Positions 1-9,337 of a DNA stretch of 64,000 nt are shown piece by piece; the first letter of the stretch is position 1; each line of letters begins with the position of its first letter. A program made the translations under genes and the position numbers. The notes beneath the pieces are model-generated. The model did not search any database. It saw nothing but the letters and a program-made list of their open reading frames with translations, and was not told where the DNA came from. Source of the stretch: Bacteroides caccae (GTDB lineage: Bacteria; Bacteroidota; Bacteroidia; Bacteroidales; Bacteroidaceae); contig NZ_CP022412.2 of NCBI RefSeq assembly GCF_002222615.2, positions 744,001-808,000 on the forward strand. The letters run 5' to 3'.

Positions 1-85
1 CAAACGGACAATCACACGGATAGAAGGAAGCATTATGATACTCTGCTATGTAGCATATACCGTGGTATTGATTTATAATACATAG
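1..85 (+). CDS. C-terminal end of a calcium/sodium antiporter (partial)
   Basis: Only the last ~27 codons are present, read in the frame starting at base 2 and ending in TAG at 83-85. They give a short hydrophilic stretch containing TRIEGSIM followed by a hydrophobic helix (ILCYVAYTVVLIY). This resembles the last transmembrane helix of the CaCA-family exchangers of the YrbG type, which end with an R-x-E-G motif and a final helix. The call rests on a short fragment; another membrane protein cannot be excluded. It is convergent with the DUF4832 gene that follows. Confidence 0.5.
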   Translation, partial: KRTITRIEGSIMILCYVAYTVVLIYNT

Positions 86-104
86 ATAAAAAGTAAACTA
101 ACAT

Positions 105-1673
105 TTATTTCACCTCGACAATCGTCAATACATTAACGCCATATTTTCCGTCATCGGATATCGCCCAGGTAGTATCCCCATTCGCACAACGGATAGCGTA
201 ACGGGAATTATATTTCAGCCTTTCCGAACCGTCCGGTATCCACAGCCCTAACCTATATTTTCCGGGAGCAACCGAATCCGGCAATCTGAGAGACAAATCA
301 ACGGAATGCGTCAACGGCGTATATGTAGAATCTTCCGGCTGGAACGGTTGCCAGTCCAACGGATTTGCTTCGGTCGGAAATTCCATGACTTTCCCTTTAT
401 CGTCAATCAGTACGAAATAGACCGGATGTTCGCCAAACACAGTAGCAAACCCTCTATTTATCAAACTCAGGTTCAGGAGATTGTCTTTTCCTGCTTCCAA
501 CGCTTTCGGCATCCGAAGAGATTGCAGTTCAATCCGATACCCCAAATGATCGCGTATATAATCGAACATATTACGTTCCACCTTCGTACCATCTTTCTTT
601 TGGAAATAACTGTCGGATACAGGCATATGATGCTGATGCAAAGAATCTTCCGTTATCATGGTTTTCTTCCAGACTACCATTGAATATTCAGGAGGATTAT
701 TCTCGTCAAACTTATTATTGGGGTGTTGTTCCTTATAATTATGTATCACGCTCAATGAGGTGAAGTGCTGGAGGAACAGACGTCTTGCTGTCTGCAATCC
801 GTCAATAATCCAACCCGCCGAAGGACTGTCGGGATCGGCACCTACACTCCAGAATCCCCAAGGCAACTCGCCATCGACCACCAAATAAGGCGATTCTTTG
901 ACAATCTGGTCAAAGTTATCAGTCCCCTCATGCATTTCCGCATCCCAACGATCCGGACGTATCACAATAAAATCATCATGAAACGAAAGCCTCTTATATA
1001 ACTCCGGCTTATCTTTCAGCAGATTCTTAAACATAGGAAGCCTTACCTGTACCTGCCTTTCTTCGGGAGCCACCGAAAGAAGCTTTTCCAAAATAGCAGT
1101 TTTCGTTTCATCCGAGTTCTCCAGTCCTTGAACAGAGCTGTGCCATTCTCCCCAAGCACCCACCATACCGGCCTGTACCACCAGAATCAGGTCTTTATTT
1201 TTCTCCAGAAAAGGTTTCAACTGGTCCAGATGTTCCAATATCTGCTCTCCGGTAGGCCCGACCGCCGCTCTCCCCATAAAATCCCGCTCGTAGGCAAAAC
1301 GTAATACCGCCTTCTTTCCTTGTTTCTGCAATTCATCAAAATACACCTGCATCGTATTAAGATTCTCTTCCGACAGTTTTTCACCTATCAGATAAGTAAG
1401 ATAGAAATAGCTCTGGGCAAGCGAAACACTATCCGCCACGTATTTGGCAGACAGTTCCAACAGTTCTTTTGTCGGACTGTCTTTTTCTTTTTTCACATCT
1501 ACCGCCGTCTCCAACCGGAAACCTCGTCCGGGATTATAGATTCCGTTTTCACCGCGCGTATCATCTACACAAATTCCACGAAAATCAAGGACCTGCTGCG
1601 AATTGCCGCAACTACTTGCCAGCACAACAAACAAAGCAGCTACCATACTGCCATACATCCAATTCTTCTTCAT
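105..1673 (-). CDS. DUF4874/DUF4832 domain lipoprotein
   Basis: 522 residues. The N-terminus is a lipoprotein signal with lipobox LASSC (Cys22), so export and lipid anchoring are expected. The mature part opens with the N-P-G-R-G-F motif (IYNPGRGF) usual for DUF4874, then a TIM-barrel-like region with GAWGEWH, then the DUF4832 C-terminal part with a beta-rich tail. These proteins occur in polysaccharide-utilisation loci and look like glycosidase relatives, but their activity is not established. It is divergent from the phosphodiesterase-like gene at 1.9 kb. A TATATTTG element on the minus strand just upstream fits a Bacteroides promoter. Both genes share the intergenic region with the repeated GTATCAG box, so it may belong to the same regulon. 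Confidence 0.8.
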   Translation of the reverse strand: MKKNWMYGSMVAALFVVLASSCGNSQQVLDFRGICVDDTRGENGIYNPGRGFRLETAVDVKKEKDSPTKELLELSAKYVADSVSLAQSYFYLTYLIGEKLSEENLNTMQVYFDELQKQGKKAVLRFAYERDFMGRAAVGPTGEQILEHLDQLKPFLEKNKDLILVVQAGMVGAWGEWHSSVQGLENSDETKTAILEKLLSVAPEERQVQVRLPMFKNLLKDKPELYKRLSFHDDFIVIRPDRWDAEMHEGTDNFDQIVKESPYLVVDGELPWGFWSVGADPDSPSAGWIIDGLQTARRLFLQHFTSLSVIHNYKEQHPNNKFDENNPPEYSMVVWKKTMITEDSLHQHHMPVSDSYFQKKDGTKVERNMFDYIRDHLGYRIELQSLRMPKALEAGKDNLLNLSLINRGFATVFGEHPVYFVLIDDKGKVMEFPTEANPLDWQPFQPEDSTYTPLTHSVDLSLRLPDSVAPGKYRLGLWIPDGSERLKYNSRYAIRCANGDTTWAISDDGKYGVNVLTIVEVK

Positions 1674-1753
1674 AGTAATATTTTTGTTTATGCGGGCAAA
1701 TATATAACATTTCGCAACACCACCACTCTTTACAGCCCATTTCGCGCAGTAAA

Positions 1754-1837
1754 GTATCAGTTTGAGATAAAAAATGCAAAAGTATTAGTTAATGCTAAGA
1801 TTGTATTTGTTCCACCAACAGAATAACTCTACCTTTG
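1754..1837 (+). promoter_or_regulatory. Promoter with two tandem GTATCAG-N7-TAAAAT-like operators
   Basis: A Bacteroides promoter, TTTG (1806-1809), 20-base spacer, TACCTTTG (1830-1837), is preceded by GTATTAG-N7-TAAGAT at 1782-1801, ending 4 bases before the -33 TTTG. A second copy, GTATCAG-N7-TAAAAA, lies exactly 28 bp upstream (1754-1773). The same box occurs at the same position in three other promoters of this locus (3047, 5881, 11509), which points to one shared transcription factor. Confidence 0.7.
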
Positions 1838-1908
1838 TCTAATAAAATAATACATGAGAAAACTTAATTCATTAAACCTACAATATTAATTACTTAATGG
1901 AAAATATC

Positions 1909-2826
1909 ATGAATAGACAAAACGCTTTTACGCTACTTGCTACATTCGCACTGCTTTTTTGTTTCACATTCTCCTGCAATGCCAAAGGAAAAGACAAAGC
2001 CAAACATGTTGTTCTCATCGGACTGGACGGTTGGGGAGCTTACAGCTTGCCTAAAGCAGACATGCCCAATGTCAAGAGACTAATGGAAGACGGAGCTTAC
2101 ACGCTCAAAAAACGCTCGGCACTTCCTTCGTCCAGTGCTATCAACTGGGCATCCATGTTTATGGGAGCCGGTCCCGAACTTCACGGATACACCGAATGGG
2201 GATCTAAAACTCCGGAACTTCCGTCACGTGTTTTAAACAAGAATGGAATCTTCCCCACTATCTTCCAATTACTGCGTGATGCCCGTCCGAAAGCAGAGAT
2301 CGGCTGTCTGTATGAATGGAACGGAATCAAGTATTTAGTAGATACACTTTCTCTAAGTTATCATTATCATGTGGCCGATTACAACAAGACTCCCAAAGAG
2401 TTAGGCAATATGGCATCTGCTTACATAAAGGAGAAACATCCGACTCTTGTTGCTATCTGCTATGATAGTCCCGACCATACCGGACACACTGAAGGACATG
2501 ACACTCCCGCATATTATGAGAAACTCAAGGAGTTGGATACTTATGTCGGCCAGATTGTCCAGGCCGTAAAAGATGCAGGCATCCTTGATGACACTATTTT
2601 CATATTGACTTCCGACCATGGAGGCATCAAGAAGGGTCACGGCGGCAAAACAATGCAAGAAATGGAAACAGCTTTCATCATTTCCGGTAAGAATATTAAA
2701 AAAGGACTTCGTTTTGATGATGTAAGCATGATGCAATATGATGTAGCTTCTACAATAGCTCACATTTTCAACCTCGAACAACCACAAGTCTGGATAGGTA
2801 GACCAATGAAGATTGTTTTCAAATAA
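1909..2826 (+). CDS. Alkaline-phosphatase-superfamily phosphodiesterase/pyrophosphatase-like lipoprotein
   Basis: About 305 residues from ATG 1909; an in-frame ATG at 1897 is possible, but the later start gives a cleaner signal peptide. Lipobox-like FTFSC (Cys23) suggests a lipoprotein. The fold is type I phosphodiesterase/nucleotide pyrophosphatase: metal-binding LIGLDGWG at the start of the domain, a nucleophile region SSSAINWASMF, then PDHTGHTEGH and SDHGGIKKGHGG, which supply the Asp/His metal ligands. The substrate is unknown; a phospho- or sulfo-substituted glycan or a nucleotide sugar are both possible. It is a single-gene unit with its own promoter and a strong terminator at 2855-2890. 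The promoter box links it to the GH30/GH130, SusCD and symporter genes. Confidence 0.8.
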   Translation: MNRQNAFTLLATFALLFCFTFSCNAKGKDKAKHVVLIGLDGWGAYSLPKADMPNVKRLMEDGAYTLKKRSALPSSSAINWASMFMGAGPELHGYTEWGSKTPELPSRVLNKNGIFPTIFQLLRDARPKAEIGCLYEWNGIKYLVDTLSLSYHYHVADYNKTPKELGNMASAYIKEKHPTLVAICYDSPDHTGHTEGHDTPAYYEKLKELDTYVGQIVQAVKDAGILDDTIFILTSDHGGIKKGHGGKTMQEMETAFIISGKNIKKGLRFDDVSMMQYDVASTIAHIFNLEQPQVWIGRPMKIVFK

Positions 2827-2854
2827 TCGCTTTGAGATTATATACTGGAAAGGG

Positions 2855-2890
2855 AAAGGAGAAACTGGAAACAAAACCAGTTTCTCCTTT
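2855..2890 (+). terminator. Intrinsic terminator after the phosphodiesterase gene
   Basis: Perfect 14-bp stem (2855-2868 with 2877-2890), 8-base loop, then a T-rich run. It lies 28 bases after the stop codon. The remainder of the ~317-base gap to the GH30 gene is AT-rich and holds the GH30 promoter. Confidence 0.85.
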
Positions 2891-3046
2891 TATTTTCTCT
2901 CTTTTTTAAAAAAATAAACTATATCTTACAATACGACATCTTTACAAAATGAAATTGATTCCTAACACACACGTTTGAAAATCAAGTCATTCTTTGGATT
3001 AAATTAAGTCGCTATTTTACTTATCTCTATGTTTTTTGATATAATT

Positions 3047-3102
3047 GTATCAGCAAATGATAAAATCCTATTTGCTCACAACTCAACAACGCGATACTTT
3101 TG
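3047..3102 (+). promoter_or_regulatory. Promoter and GTATCAG-N7-TAAAAT operator of the GH30-GH130 unit
   Basis: GTATCAG (3047-3053), 7 bases, TAAAAT (3061-3066), 4 bases, -33 TTTG (3071-3074), 20 bases, -7 TACTTTTG (3095-3102). The same order and spacing occur upstream of the phosphodiesterase and symporter genes. Start codon at 3144. Confidence 0.75.
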
Positions 3103-3143
3103 CAACAAATTATTCTCTCATTTTACAACTAAAATTCTGAAAT

Positions 3144-4622
3144 ATGAAATTATATTATATCCTCGCCTTCGGTACACTATTATGTAGTCAGCTTTGCTCA
3201 AGTGCCTCTGCTGCTATGGCCTCAGAAGAGCCGTACAATTCCGGTATCGTCATCAGATGGAAGGATTGCAAACAAAGAATAGACGGATTCGGAATAGCCC
3301 AGGCTGGCTGGGCAAAAGAATTGTTCGCCTTCAAAAATAGAGAGCAAGTCATGGACAAAATGTTCGGTAAAGATGGATTGCGCTTGAATATTCTAAGAGG
3401 AGAGATATTCCCGCATTATTGGGAGAATGAAACAGACAAGGATTTTAACCTTAACGACGACATCCATATCGAATTGAGCGATTCTGATTTCATCAACAAA
3501 TCCGATGATTTATTAAGACGAGGACAGTTATGGCTTACGTTAAAAGCTAAAAATAAATACCACATCAGCAAATTAGTATTCTCCACATGGAGTGCTCCTG
3601 CTTGGATGAAAAGTAATGGCAAGGTTTCAAATGGTCGGCTCAAAACAGAATGTTATACAGATTTTGCTAATTATCTTGCCGCTTTCTACAACGCTTACAA
3701 ATCTAAAGGCATTGCACCTTATGCTATATCACCATCCAACGAGCCCGGTTATGCAGCCCCTTGGAACTCTTCCTTATGGACAGCAGACGAAATGGGAAAA
3801 TTCATCACCTCATATCTCGGTCCAACCTTTCGAAAAGAGAATATTCCTGCCAAAATCATATTTGGAGAAAATCCTTTATGGGCTGTTTATATGCCTCAAT
3901 TAAAAATGGTTTCATCCAAAGACTTCACTGATACAATTCTTCAGAACTATCCCGAAGCCAAAGATTTCAATCTCATTGCTGCCGGGCATGGCTATAGCTT
4001 ATCACCCGATATAATGCCAATAAAAGTAGATAAAGAATATCTTAAAACAGCTATTCTACCATTTGAAATGGCAGAAAAAGCCGATATACCGGTATGGATA
4101 ACAGAAATAAGCGATGTAAATCCACTCGACATCTCCATACATGACGGACTGAAGTGGGCTGTTACTTTTCACAATTATCTTACAAAAGCAAATGTAAACG
4201 CAATTATATGGTGGGGAGGAGCCATGCCAACATCCAATAATGAAAGTCTCATTATTTTAGATAAAAACAGAAAAGATTTTCTATTATCTAAAAGATATGA
4301 TATTTTTGGAAACTTTTCTCGCTACATCCCTGAAGAGAGTACACGGATACAAGTAACCCAGTCTAGCGGCATTCCTCTTTTAATATCTGCATATAAAAAA
4401 GACGATGAGTATACTCTTGTAACAATCAATTCATCTAAACAGACAATTCAGACCAGCCTTCGTTTGGATGGAGCAAATATAAATGGCCTATTAAAACAAT
4501 ATATAACCAATGAAGATAACAGTTGGACAGAAATGGCAATTGTACAGGAGAACAAAGAATATTATAACCTTACAATACCGCCATATAGTGTTGTCACATT
4601 TGTTGGAAAGGTCCGTTTATAA
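3144..4622 (+). CDS. Glycoside hydrolase family 30 enzyme, exported
   Basis: 492 residues with an N-terminal signal (hydrophobic to about residue 25; Cys residues near the cleavage site make lipid anchoring possible but uncertain). The GH30 (clan GH-A) barrel starts with QRIDGFGIAQAGWA. The general acid/base is probably Glu200 in SPSNEPG at strand beta4, and the nucleophile Glu321 in VWITEIS at beta7. The small C-terminal beta domain typical of GH30 follows (about 400-492), ending in PPYSVVTFVG. Known GH30 activities include beta-1,6-glucanase, glucosylceramidase-like and xylanase; the subfamily cannot be fixed by eye. It is followed after 34 bases by a cytoplasmic GH130 phosphorylase, suggesting that its product is imported and then phosphorolysed. 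Confidence 0.85.
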   Translation: MKLYYILAFGTLLCSQLCSSASAAMASEEPYNSGIVIRWKDCKQRIDGFGIAQAGWAKELFAFKNREQVMDKMFGKDGLRLNILRGEIFPHYWENETDKDFNLNDDIHIELSDSDFINKSDDLLRRGQLWLTLKAKNKYHISKLVFSTWSAPAWMKSNGKVSNGRLKTECYTDFANYLAAFYNAYKSKGIAPYAISPSNEPGYAAPWNSSLWTADEMGKFITSYLGPTFRKENIPAKIIFGENPLWAVYMPQLKMVSSKDFTDTILQNYPEAKDFNLIAAGHGYSLSPDIMPIKVDKEYLKTAILPFEMAEKADIPVWITEISDVNPLDISIHDGLKWAVTFHNYLTKANVNAIIWWGGAMPTSNNESLIILDKNRKDFLLSKRYDIFGNFSRYIPEESTRIQVTQSSGIPLLISAYKKDDEYTLVTINSSKQTIQTSLRLDGANINGLLKQYITNEDNSWTEMAIVQENKEYYNLTIPPYSVVTFVGKVRL

Positions 4623-4656
4623 TCCCTCGTTTGTAACACCCGTTAAATAAAAAGTT

Positions 4657-5856
4657 ATGCCTACTTATACCGAACAAAAATTTAGAAAATTCAAAGAATC
4701 ATATTTTCGACTTCTAACTCGTAAAAATCTGGAAGATAAAAGTCATTACAACGGAATATTTCAACGTTACTTATATCCTGTTATCACAGCAGAACATATC
4801 CCTTTAGAATGGCGTTATGACTTAAATCCCCAAACAAATCCATGGTTAATGGAAAGGATTGGTGTTAATGCCACTATGAATTCGGGAGCCATCAAGTGGA
4901 AAGGAAAATATCTTATGGTGGTCCGCGTAGAAGGAAACGACCGTAAGTCATTCTTTGCCATTGCTGAAAGCCCTAATGGAATCGATAATTTTCGTTTCTG
5001 GGAATATCCGATACGACTACCGGATACTGATCCGACAGAGACAAATGTCTACGATATGCGCCTGACAGCACACGAAGACGGTTGGATTTATGGTATTTTC
5101 TGTAGCGAAAGCCTTGACCCGGACGCAGCTCCGGGCGATTTGTCGTCTGCCATTGCAAAAGCAGGTATCGTCCGCACCAAAGACCTGAAGAATTGGGAAC
5201 GTTTGCCGAATCTGATTTCCAAAAGCCAGCAACGCAATGTCGTTCTGCATCCAGAATTTGTTAACGGAAAATACGCATTGTACACTCGTCCACAAGATAG
5301 TTTTATTGACGCCGGAAACGGCGGAGGTATCGGCTGGGCACTCATTGATGATATGACTCATGCAGAAGTGAAAGAAGAGACTATCATCAACCACCGCCAC
5401 TACCACACTATAAAAGAGGTGAAAAACGGCGAAGGACCTCATCCTGTCAAAACCACAAAAGGATGGCTACATCTCGCCCACGGGGTTCGTGCCTGTGCTG
5501 CTGGTCTACGTTATGTACTTTATCTGTATATGACCTCTTTGGAAGACCCGACAAGAATCATCGCTGAACCAGGAGGATATTTGCTGGCTCCGATAGACGG
5601 AGAAAGAATAGGTGATGTATCCAATGTGCTCTTCTCCAATGGCTGGATTGCGGACGAGGACGGGACAGTATATATCTATTACGCTTCTTCCGACACCCGT
5701 ATGCACGTGGCAACTTCGACTATTGACAGACTAACGGATTATTGCCTCCACACACCTGTTGACGGTTTACGTTCAGCTGCTTCCGTGGAAAACATTTGTA
5801 AGCTCATAGAGTCAAACAAAATCGTCACAGGAGAAACGAAACAAATTTATCTTTAA
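4657..5856 (+). CDS. GH130 beta-mannoside phosphorylase, 4-O-beta-mannosyl-glucose phosphorylase type
   Basis: 399 residues with no signal peptide, so cytoplasmic. The five-bladed propeller of GH130 is indicated by [20 protein letters not shown] near the start and VYDMRLT with the likely general acid Asp133; the phosphate-binding basic residues are expected further on ([21 protein letters not shown]). Length and the position of the catalytic Asp agree with the characterised Bacteroides mannosylglucose phosphorylases of subfamily GH130_1, which split mannosyl-glucose with phosphate to mannose-1-phosphate and glucose. The exact disaccharide used here is not known. It is co-transcribed with the GH30 gene (34-base gap). 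Confidence 0.82.
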   Translation: MPTYTEQKFRKFKESYFRLLTRKNLEDKSHYNGIFQRYLYPVITAEHIPLEWRYDLNPQTNPWLMERIGVNATMNSGAIKWKGKYLMVVRVEGNDRKSFFAIAESPNGIDNFRFWEYPIRLPDTDPTETNVYDMRLTAHEDGWIYGIFCSESLDPDAAPGDLSSAIAKAGIVRTKDLKNWERLPNLISKSQQRNVVLHPEFVNGKYALYTRPQDSFIDAGNGGGIGWALIDDMTHAEVKEETIINHRHYHTIKEVKNGEGPHPVKTTKGWLHLAHGVRACAAGLRYVLYLYMTSLEDPTRIIAEPGGYLLAPIDGERIGDVSNVLFSNGWIADEDGTVYIYYASSDTRMHVATSTIDRLTDYCLHTPVDGLRSAASVENICKLIESNKIVTGETKQIYL

Positions 5857-5880
5857 AAGCAAAATGAATTTGATAGAATA

Positions 5881-5937
5881 GTATCAGCATAAGTTAAAAT
5901 AAGTCTACACTACAAACAAGGCAATCATTTAAATTTG
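5881..5937 (+). promoter_or_regulatory. Promoter and GTATCAG-N7-TAAAAT operator of the SusCD unit
   Basis: GTATCAG (5881-5887), 7 bases, TAAAAT (5895-5900), 29 bases, -7 TAAATTTG (5930-5937). No good TTTG is seen at the -33 position, which would fit dependence on an activator bound at the adjacent box. SusC starts at 6079, leaving a ~140-base AT-rich leader. Confidence 0.65.
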
Positions 5938-6078
5938 CACTATATAAAATAAATGTATAAACCTTTAAAAATGCAGCCTATATGAAAAGAAATGAAACAA
6001 AATATGGATGATACCTTTAATCCATACTCTAATACAGAGAAACTATAAAATATGTATATAATTTAAATAAAAGAAAAC

Positions 6079-9000
6079 ATGAAAAATGAAAAGCACAAAG
6101 TAAACTCTTTAGTTAAAAGAGTTTGTTTGGTTCTGTCCCTTTTGACTCCCGGTAGTAGCATGATGGTAATTGCTAGTGACGAAATAGCGATTGTGCAGCA
6201 AACGGGAAACATCACAGTAACAGGAACCGTAGTCGACCAAACAGGAGAACCCGTCATCGGCGTAAATGTCCTAGTAAAAGGAAGTACCAATGGAACAATC
6301 ACTGATATAGACGGCAAATTCTCGCTTAAAGGCGTCTCCCCCAATTCTATCCTCACAGTGTCCTACATTGGATATAAGACAGAAACCGTCAACCTCAATG
6401 GAAAGAAAGTCCTCCAGATAATACTAAAGGAAGACTCAGAAATGCTGAATGAAGTCGTAGTAGTGGGTTACGGTACCCAGAAAAAAGTAAATATGTCAGG
6501 AGCCGTAGACGCGGTATCTTCTAAAGTACTAGAAAACCGTTCGCTATCCAATGCTGGGCTCGGTTTGCAAGGAGCTGTACCCAACCTCAACATTACAGTC
6601 ACGGATGGTAATGCCAATTCCTCGCCGAAATATAATATTCGCGGTATTGGTTCCATCAACAGTGATTCGGCCGAACCCTTGATTCTAGTAGACAACATTC
6701 CCGTCACAGCCGACGAGTTCTCCCGTATGAATGCTAACGACATCGAAAACGTATCTGTACTGAAAGACGCTTCATCAGCAGCTATCTACGGTGCACGTGC
6801 TGCATTCGGCGTAATTCTAGTCACTACCAAATCTGCAAAATCGGAGAAAATCAGCGTAGCTGTCAATGCTTATTACTCAACACGTAAAATCACACGCCTG
6901 CCCGAACATGTGACCGATCCATATCAAGTAATGACCATCCAGAATCAAGCACGTACGTACAGTTTCTACACAGAAGAACAAATGGCGGAAGCCCAAAAGC
7001 GCGTTAACGACCCGTCGCTACCAGCAGTCATAGTAGACCCGAGCGACCCGAACAAATGGGCTTACTACGGACAGACGGACTGGATGGACGAAACCTACAA
7101 AAATGCAGCACCTTCCTACACTGTCAATTTCAACATTGCCCAGCGTACCAAAAAAGCTGGCTATTACCTTTCTGGCGAATACTACCGCCAAGATGGTATG
7201 TTCAAGAAAGGTAACGACATCTACGACCGTTACAATATGCGTGCTAAAGTAGATTTCCAACTCACCAACTGGCTGAACATCAGCAATAATACATCGTTTG
7301 CATTCCGCAAATACGACAAACCTAACATCGATATGGAAAGTTTCTTCCACGAGGTGAACCGCAAAAGTACGCTCGACGTAGTAAGAAACCCGGACGGAAC
7401 ATATACCAAATCTGGAGGTGCCATACTGGGACTGCTAGAGAATGGAGGACGTTCCGTCAACGACCGACGTGACTTTTCCACCACGTTTGCCGCTACCATC
7501 GACCTGTTGAAGGATGTATGGCAAATCAAAGCAGACGCCACCTTCCGCCGCGACAGCGAACGTACACGTAGAGCATCTTTGCCCTACTCCTACAAGCAAG
7601 GACCAGAAATGGCACTGGAACAGAACACAACTACAAGCTCTGCCCGTAACGACTCGCAGTTCTACGATAACAATGTATTCAATATATATACTGATTTCCA
7701 CAAGACTTTTGCCGGCCAACACTTTGTACAAGCAATGGTAGGTTTTAACCAAGAAAACACACGTACCAACAGCTACTGGTCGAGCAGAGATCAACTAATC
7801 AGTACCTCTTTCCCAACTATCGAGCTTGCCACCGGTACTGTCAAAACCAGCGAAAGTATTACTGACTGGTCTGTTCGCGGAGCCTTCTTCCGCCTGAACT
7901 ATGTATTTGACAATCGCTACATCGTTGAGTTTAACGGCAGGTACGACGGTTCCTCCCCCTTCCCGAAGAACGACCGTTACAGCTTTTTCCCTTCTGTTTC
8001 TGCCGCATGGAACGTTTCACAAGAAAAGTTCATGGAAAATCTAAAAAACAAAATAGGACTGAACACAATGAAATTGCGTGGTTCTTACGGTAGCTTAGGT
8101 AATCAGAACGTAGGTGCATACGCCTTCTCTCCACAGATGAAAGCAGAAGAAAGCAAATGGATTCTGGACGGAAAAAAACCACTTCAGGTTATCATGCCAG
8201 GTATCGTATCCAGCTCACTGACTTGGGAACAGGTGCGTACTATCAATGGTGGTATCGACTTAGGCTTCCTCAACAATCGTCTGACAGCTGGTTTTGATTA
8301 CTACGTACGCTACACCGAAGGCATGCTGACCAAAGGAAAATCCCTTCCCAGTGTATTAGGTACCAGCGAACCGAAAGAAAACGCTGCTGACCTGAAAACC
8401 CGTGGTTGGGAACTTTCATTGGCATGGAGAGACCAGTTCAACTTAGCAGATTCACCCTTCAGCTATGGCGTACGTTTCATCATCTCGGACAGCCGCTCAT
8501 TCATCACCAAGTTCGATAACTACGTTTGGGACACGGACAAGAACGGTAACAAAATTCGTACCTCCATTTGGACAAACGACAATCATTATGTAGGTAAAGA
8601 ATTGGGTGAAATCTGGGGATTAACTACTGAAGGATTCTTCCAGAACGAAGAAGAACTTGCTAACCATGCTGACCAGACCAAAGTAGGTGAAGATGATATG
8701 GGCTACAAGTTCTACGTAGGTGACCTGAAGTTCAAAGATATCAACGGTGACAAAGAAATCAGTAACGGCAAAGGAACTCTCGCCGATCCGGGCGACTTCA
8801 AAAAAATCGGTAACAGTTCCATACGCCTCCCCTATAGCATTGACATGGATGCCAATTGGAAAGGATTTGACCTACGCATCTTCTTGCAAGGCATAGGCAA
8901 AAGAGACTGGTACGCTGGTGGCGGTAACCACTATTTCTGGGGTATTTATGCCCAACCTTGGACTAACGTACAGAAAGGTAACCTCGATCACTGGACACCC

Positions 9001-9318
9001 GAAAACCGCAATGCCTACTTCCCTCGTGTGAAGCCTTATATTGCAGAAAGTACCGGTTCCGAGCTTGCTTGCCCTCAGACCAAATACCTACAAGACGCTT
9101 CCTATCTACGTCTGAAGAATGTAACCTTTGGCTACACACTACCCAAAACATGGACTAGCAAAGTAGGTATCGAACGCGTACGCTTCTACTTCAGCGGTGA
9201 AAACCTGTGCGAGTTACAACATCTGAAAGCCAACCTCGACCCGGAAGCCTTGGATTCAAGCAGCAAAACCTACCCGTTGCAGCGTTCCTTCACATTTGGT
9301 GTTAACTTGAATTTCTAA
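6079..9318 (+). CDS. SusC/RagA-type TonB-linked outer membrane transporter
   Basis: 1079 residues. After the signal region comes a carboxypeptidase-regulatory-like domain (ITVTGTVVDQTGEPVIGVNV, about residues 45-120), then the TonB-dependent plug beginning near NEVVVVGYGTQKK with the family signatures IRGIGSIN and DASSAAIYGARAAFGVILVTTK, and a long beta-barrel ending in a terminal aromatic strand (FTFGVNLNF). This is the outer-membrane importer of a SusCD complex and takes up oligosaccharides with energy from TonB. SusD follows after 19 bases. There is no N-terminal anti-sigma-interacting STN domain, so control by a hybrid two-component or similar regulator is more likely than an ECF sigma factor. 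Confidence 0.95.
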   Translation: MKNEKHKVNSLVKRVCLVLSLLTPGSSMMVIASDEIAIVQQTGNITVTGTVVDQTGEPVIGVNVLVKGSTNGTITDIDGKFSLKGVSPNSILTVSYIGYKTETVNLNGKKVLQIILKEDSEMLNEVVVVGYGTQKKVNMSGAVDAVSSKVLENRSLSNAGLGLQGAVPNLNITVTDGNANSSPKYNIRGIGSINSDSAEPLILVDNIPVTADEFSRMNANDIENVSVLKDASSAAIYGARAAFGVILVTTKSAKSEKISVAVNAYYSTRKITRLPEHVTDPYQVMTIQNQARTYSFYTEEQMAEAQKRVNDPSLPAVIVDPSDPNKWAYYGQTDWMDETYKNAAPSYTVNFNIAQRTKKAGYYLSGEYYRQDGMFKKGNDIYDRYNMRAKVDFQLTNWLNISNNTSFAFRKYDKPNIDMESFFHEVNRKSTLDVVRNPDGTYTKSGGAILGLLENGGRSVNDRRDFSTTFAATIDLLKDVWQIKADATFRRDSERTRRASLPYSYKQGPEMALEQNTTTSSARNDSQFYDNNVFNIYTDFHKTFAGQHFVQAMVGFNQENTRTNSYWSSRDQLISTSFPTIELATGTVKTSESITDWSVRGAFFRLNYVFDNRYIVEFNGRYDGSSPFPKNDRYSFFPSVSAAWNVSQEKFMENLKNKIGLNTMKLRGSYGSLGNQNVGAYAFSPQMKAEESKWILDGKKPLQVIMPGIVSSSLTWEQVRTINGGIDLGFLNNRLTAGFDYYVRYTEGMLTKGKSLPSVLGTSEPKENAADLKTRGWELSLAWRDQFNLADSPFSYGVRFIISDSRSFITKFDNYVWDTDKNGNKIRTSIWTNDNHYVGKELGEIWGLTTEGFFQNEEELANHADQTKVGEDDMGYKFYVGDLKFKDINGDKEISNGKGTLADPGDFKKIGNSSIRLPYSIDMDANWKGFDLRIFLQGIGKRDWYAGGGNHYFWGIYAQPWTNVQKGNLDHWTPENRNAYFPRVKPYIAESTGSELACPQTKYLQDASYLRLKNVTFGYTLPKTWTSKVGIERVRFYFSGENLCELQHLKANLDPEALDSSSKTYPLQRSFTFGVNLNF

Positions 9319-9337
9319 ATCTGTAAACAATAACAAT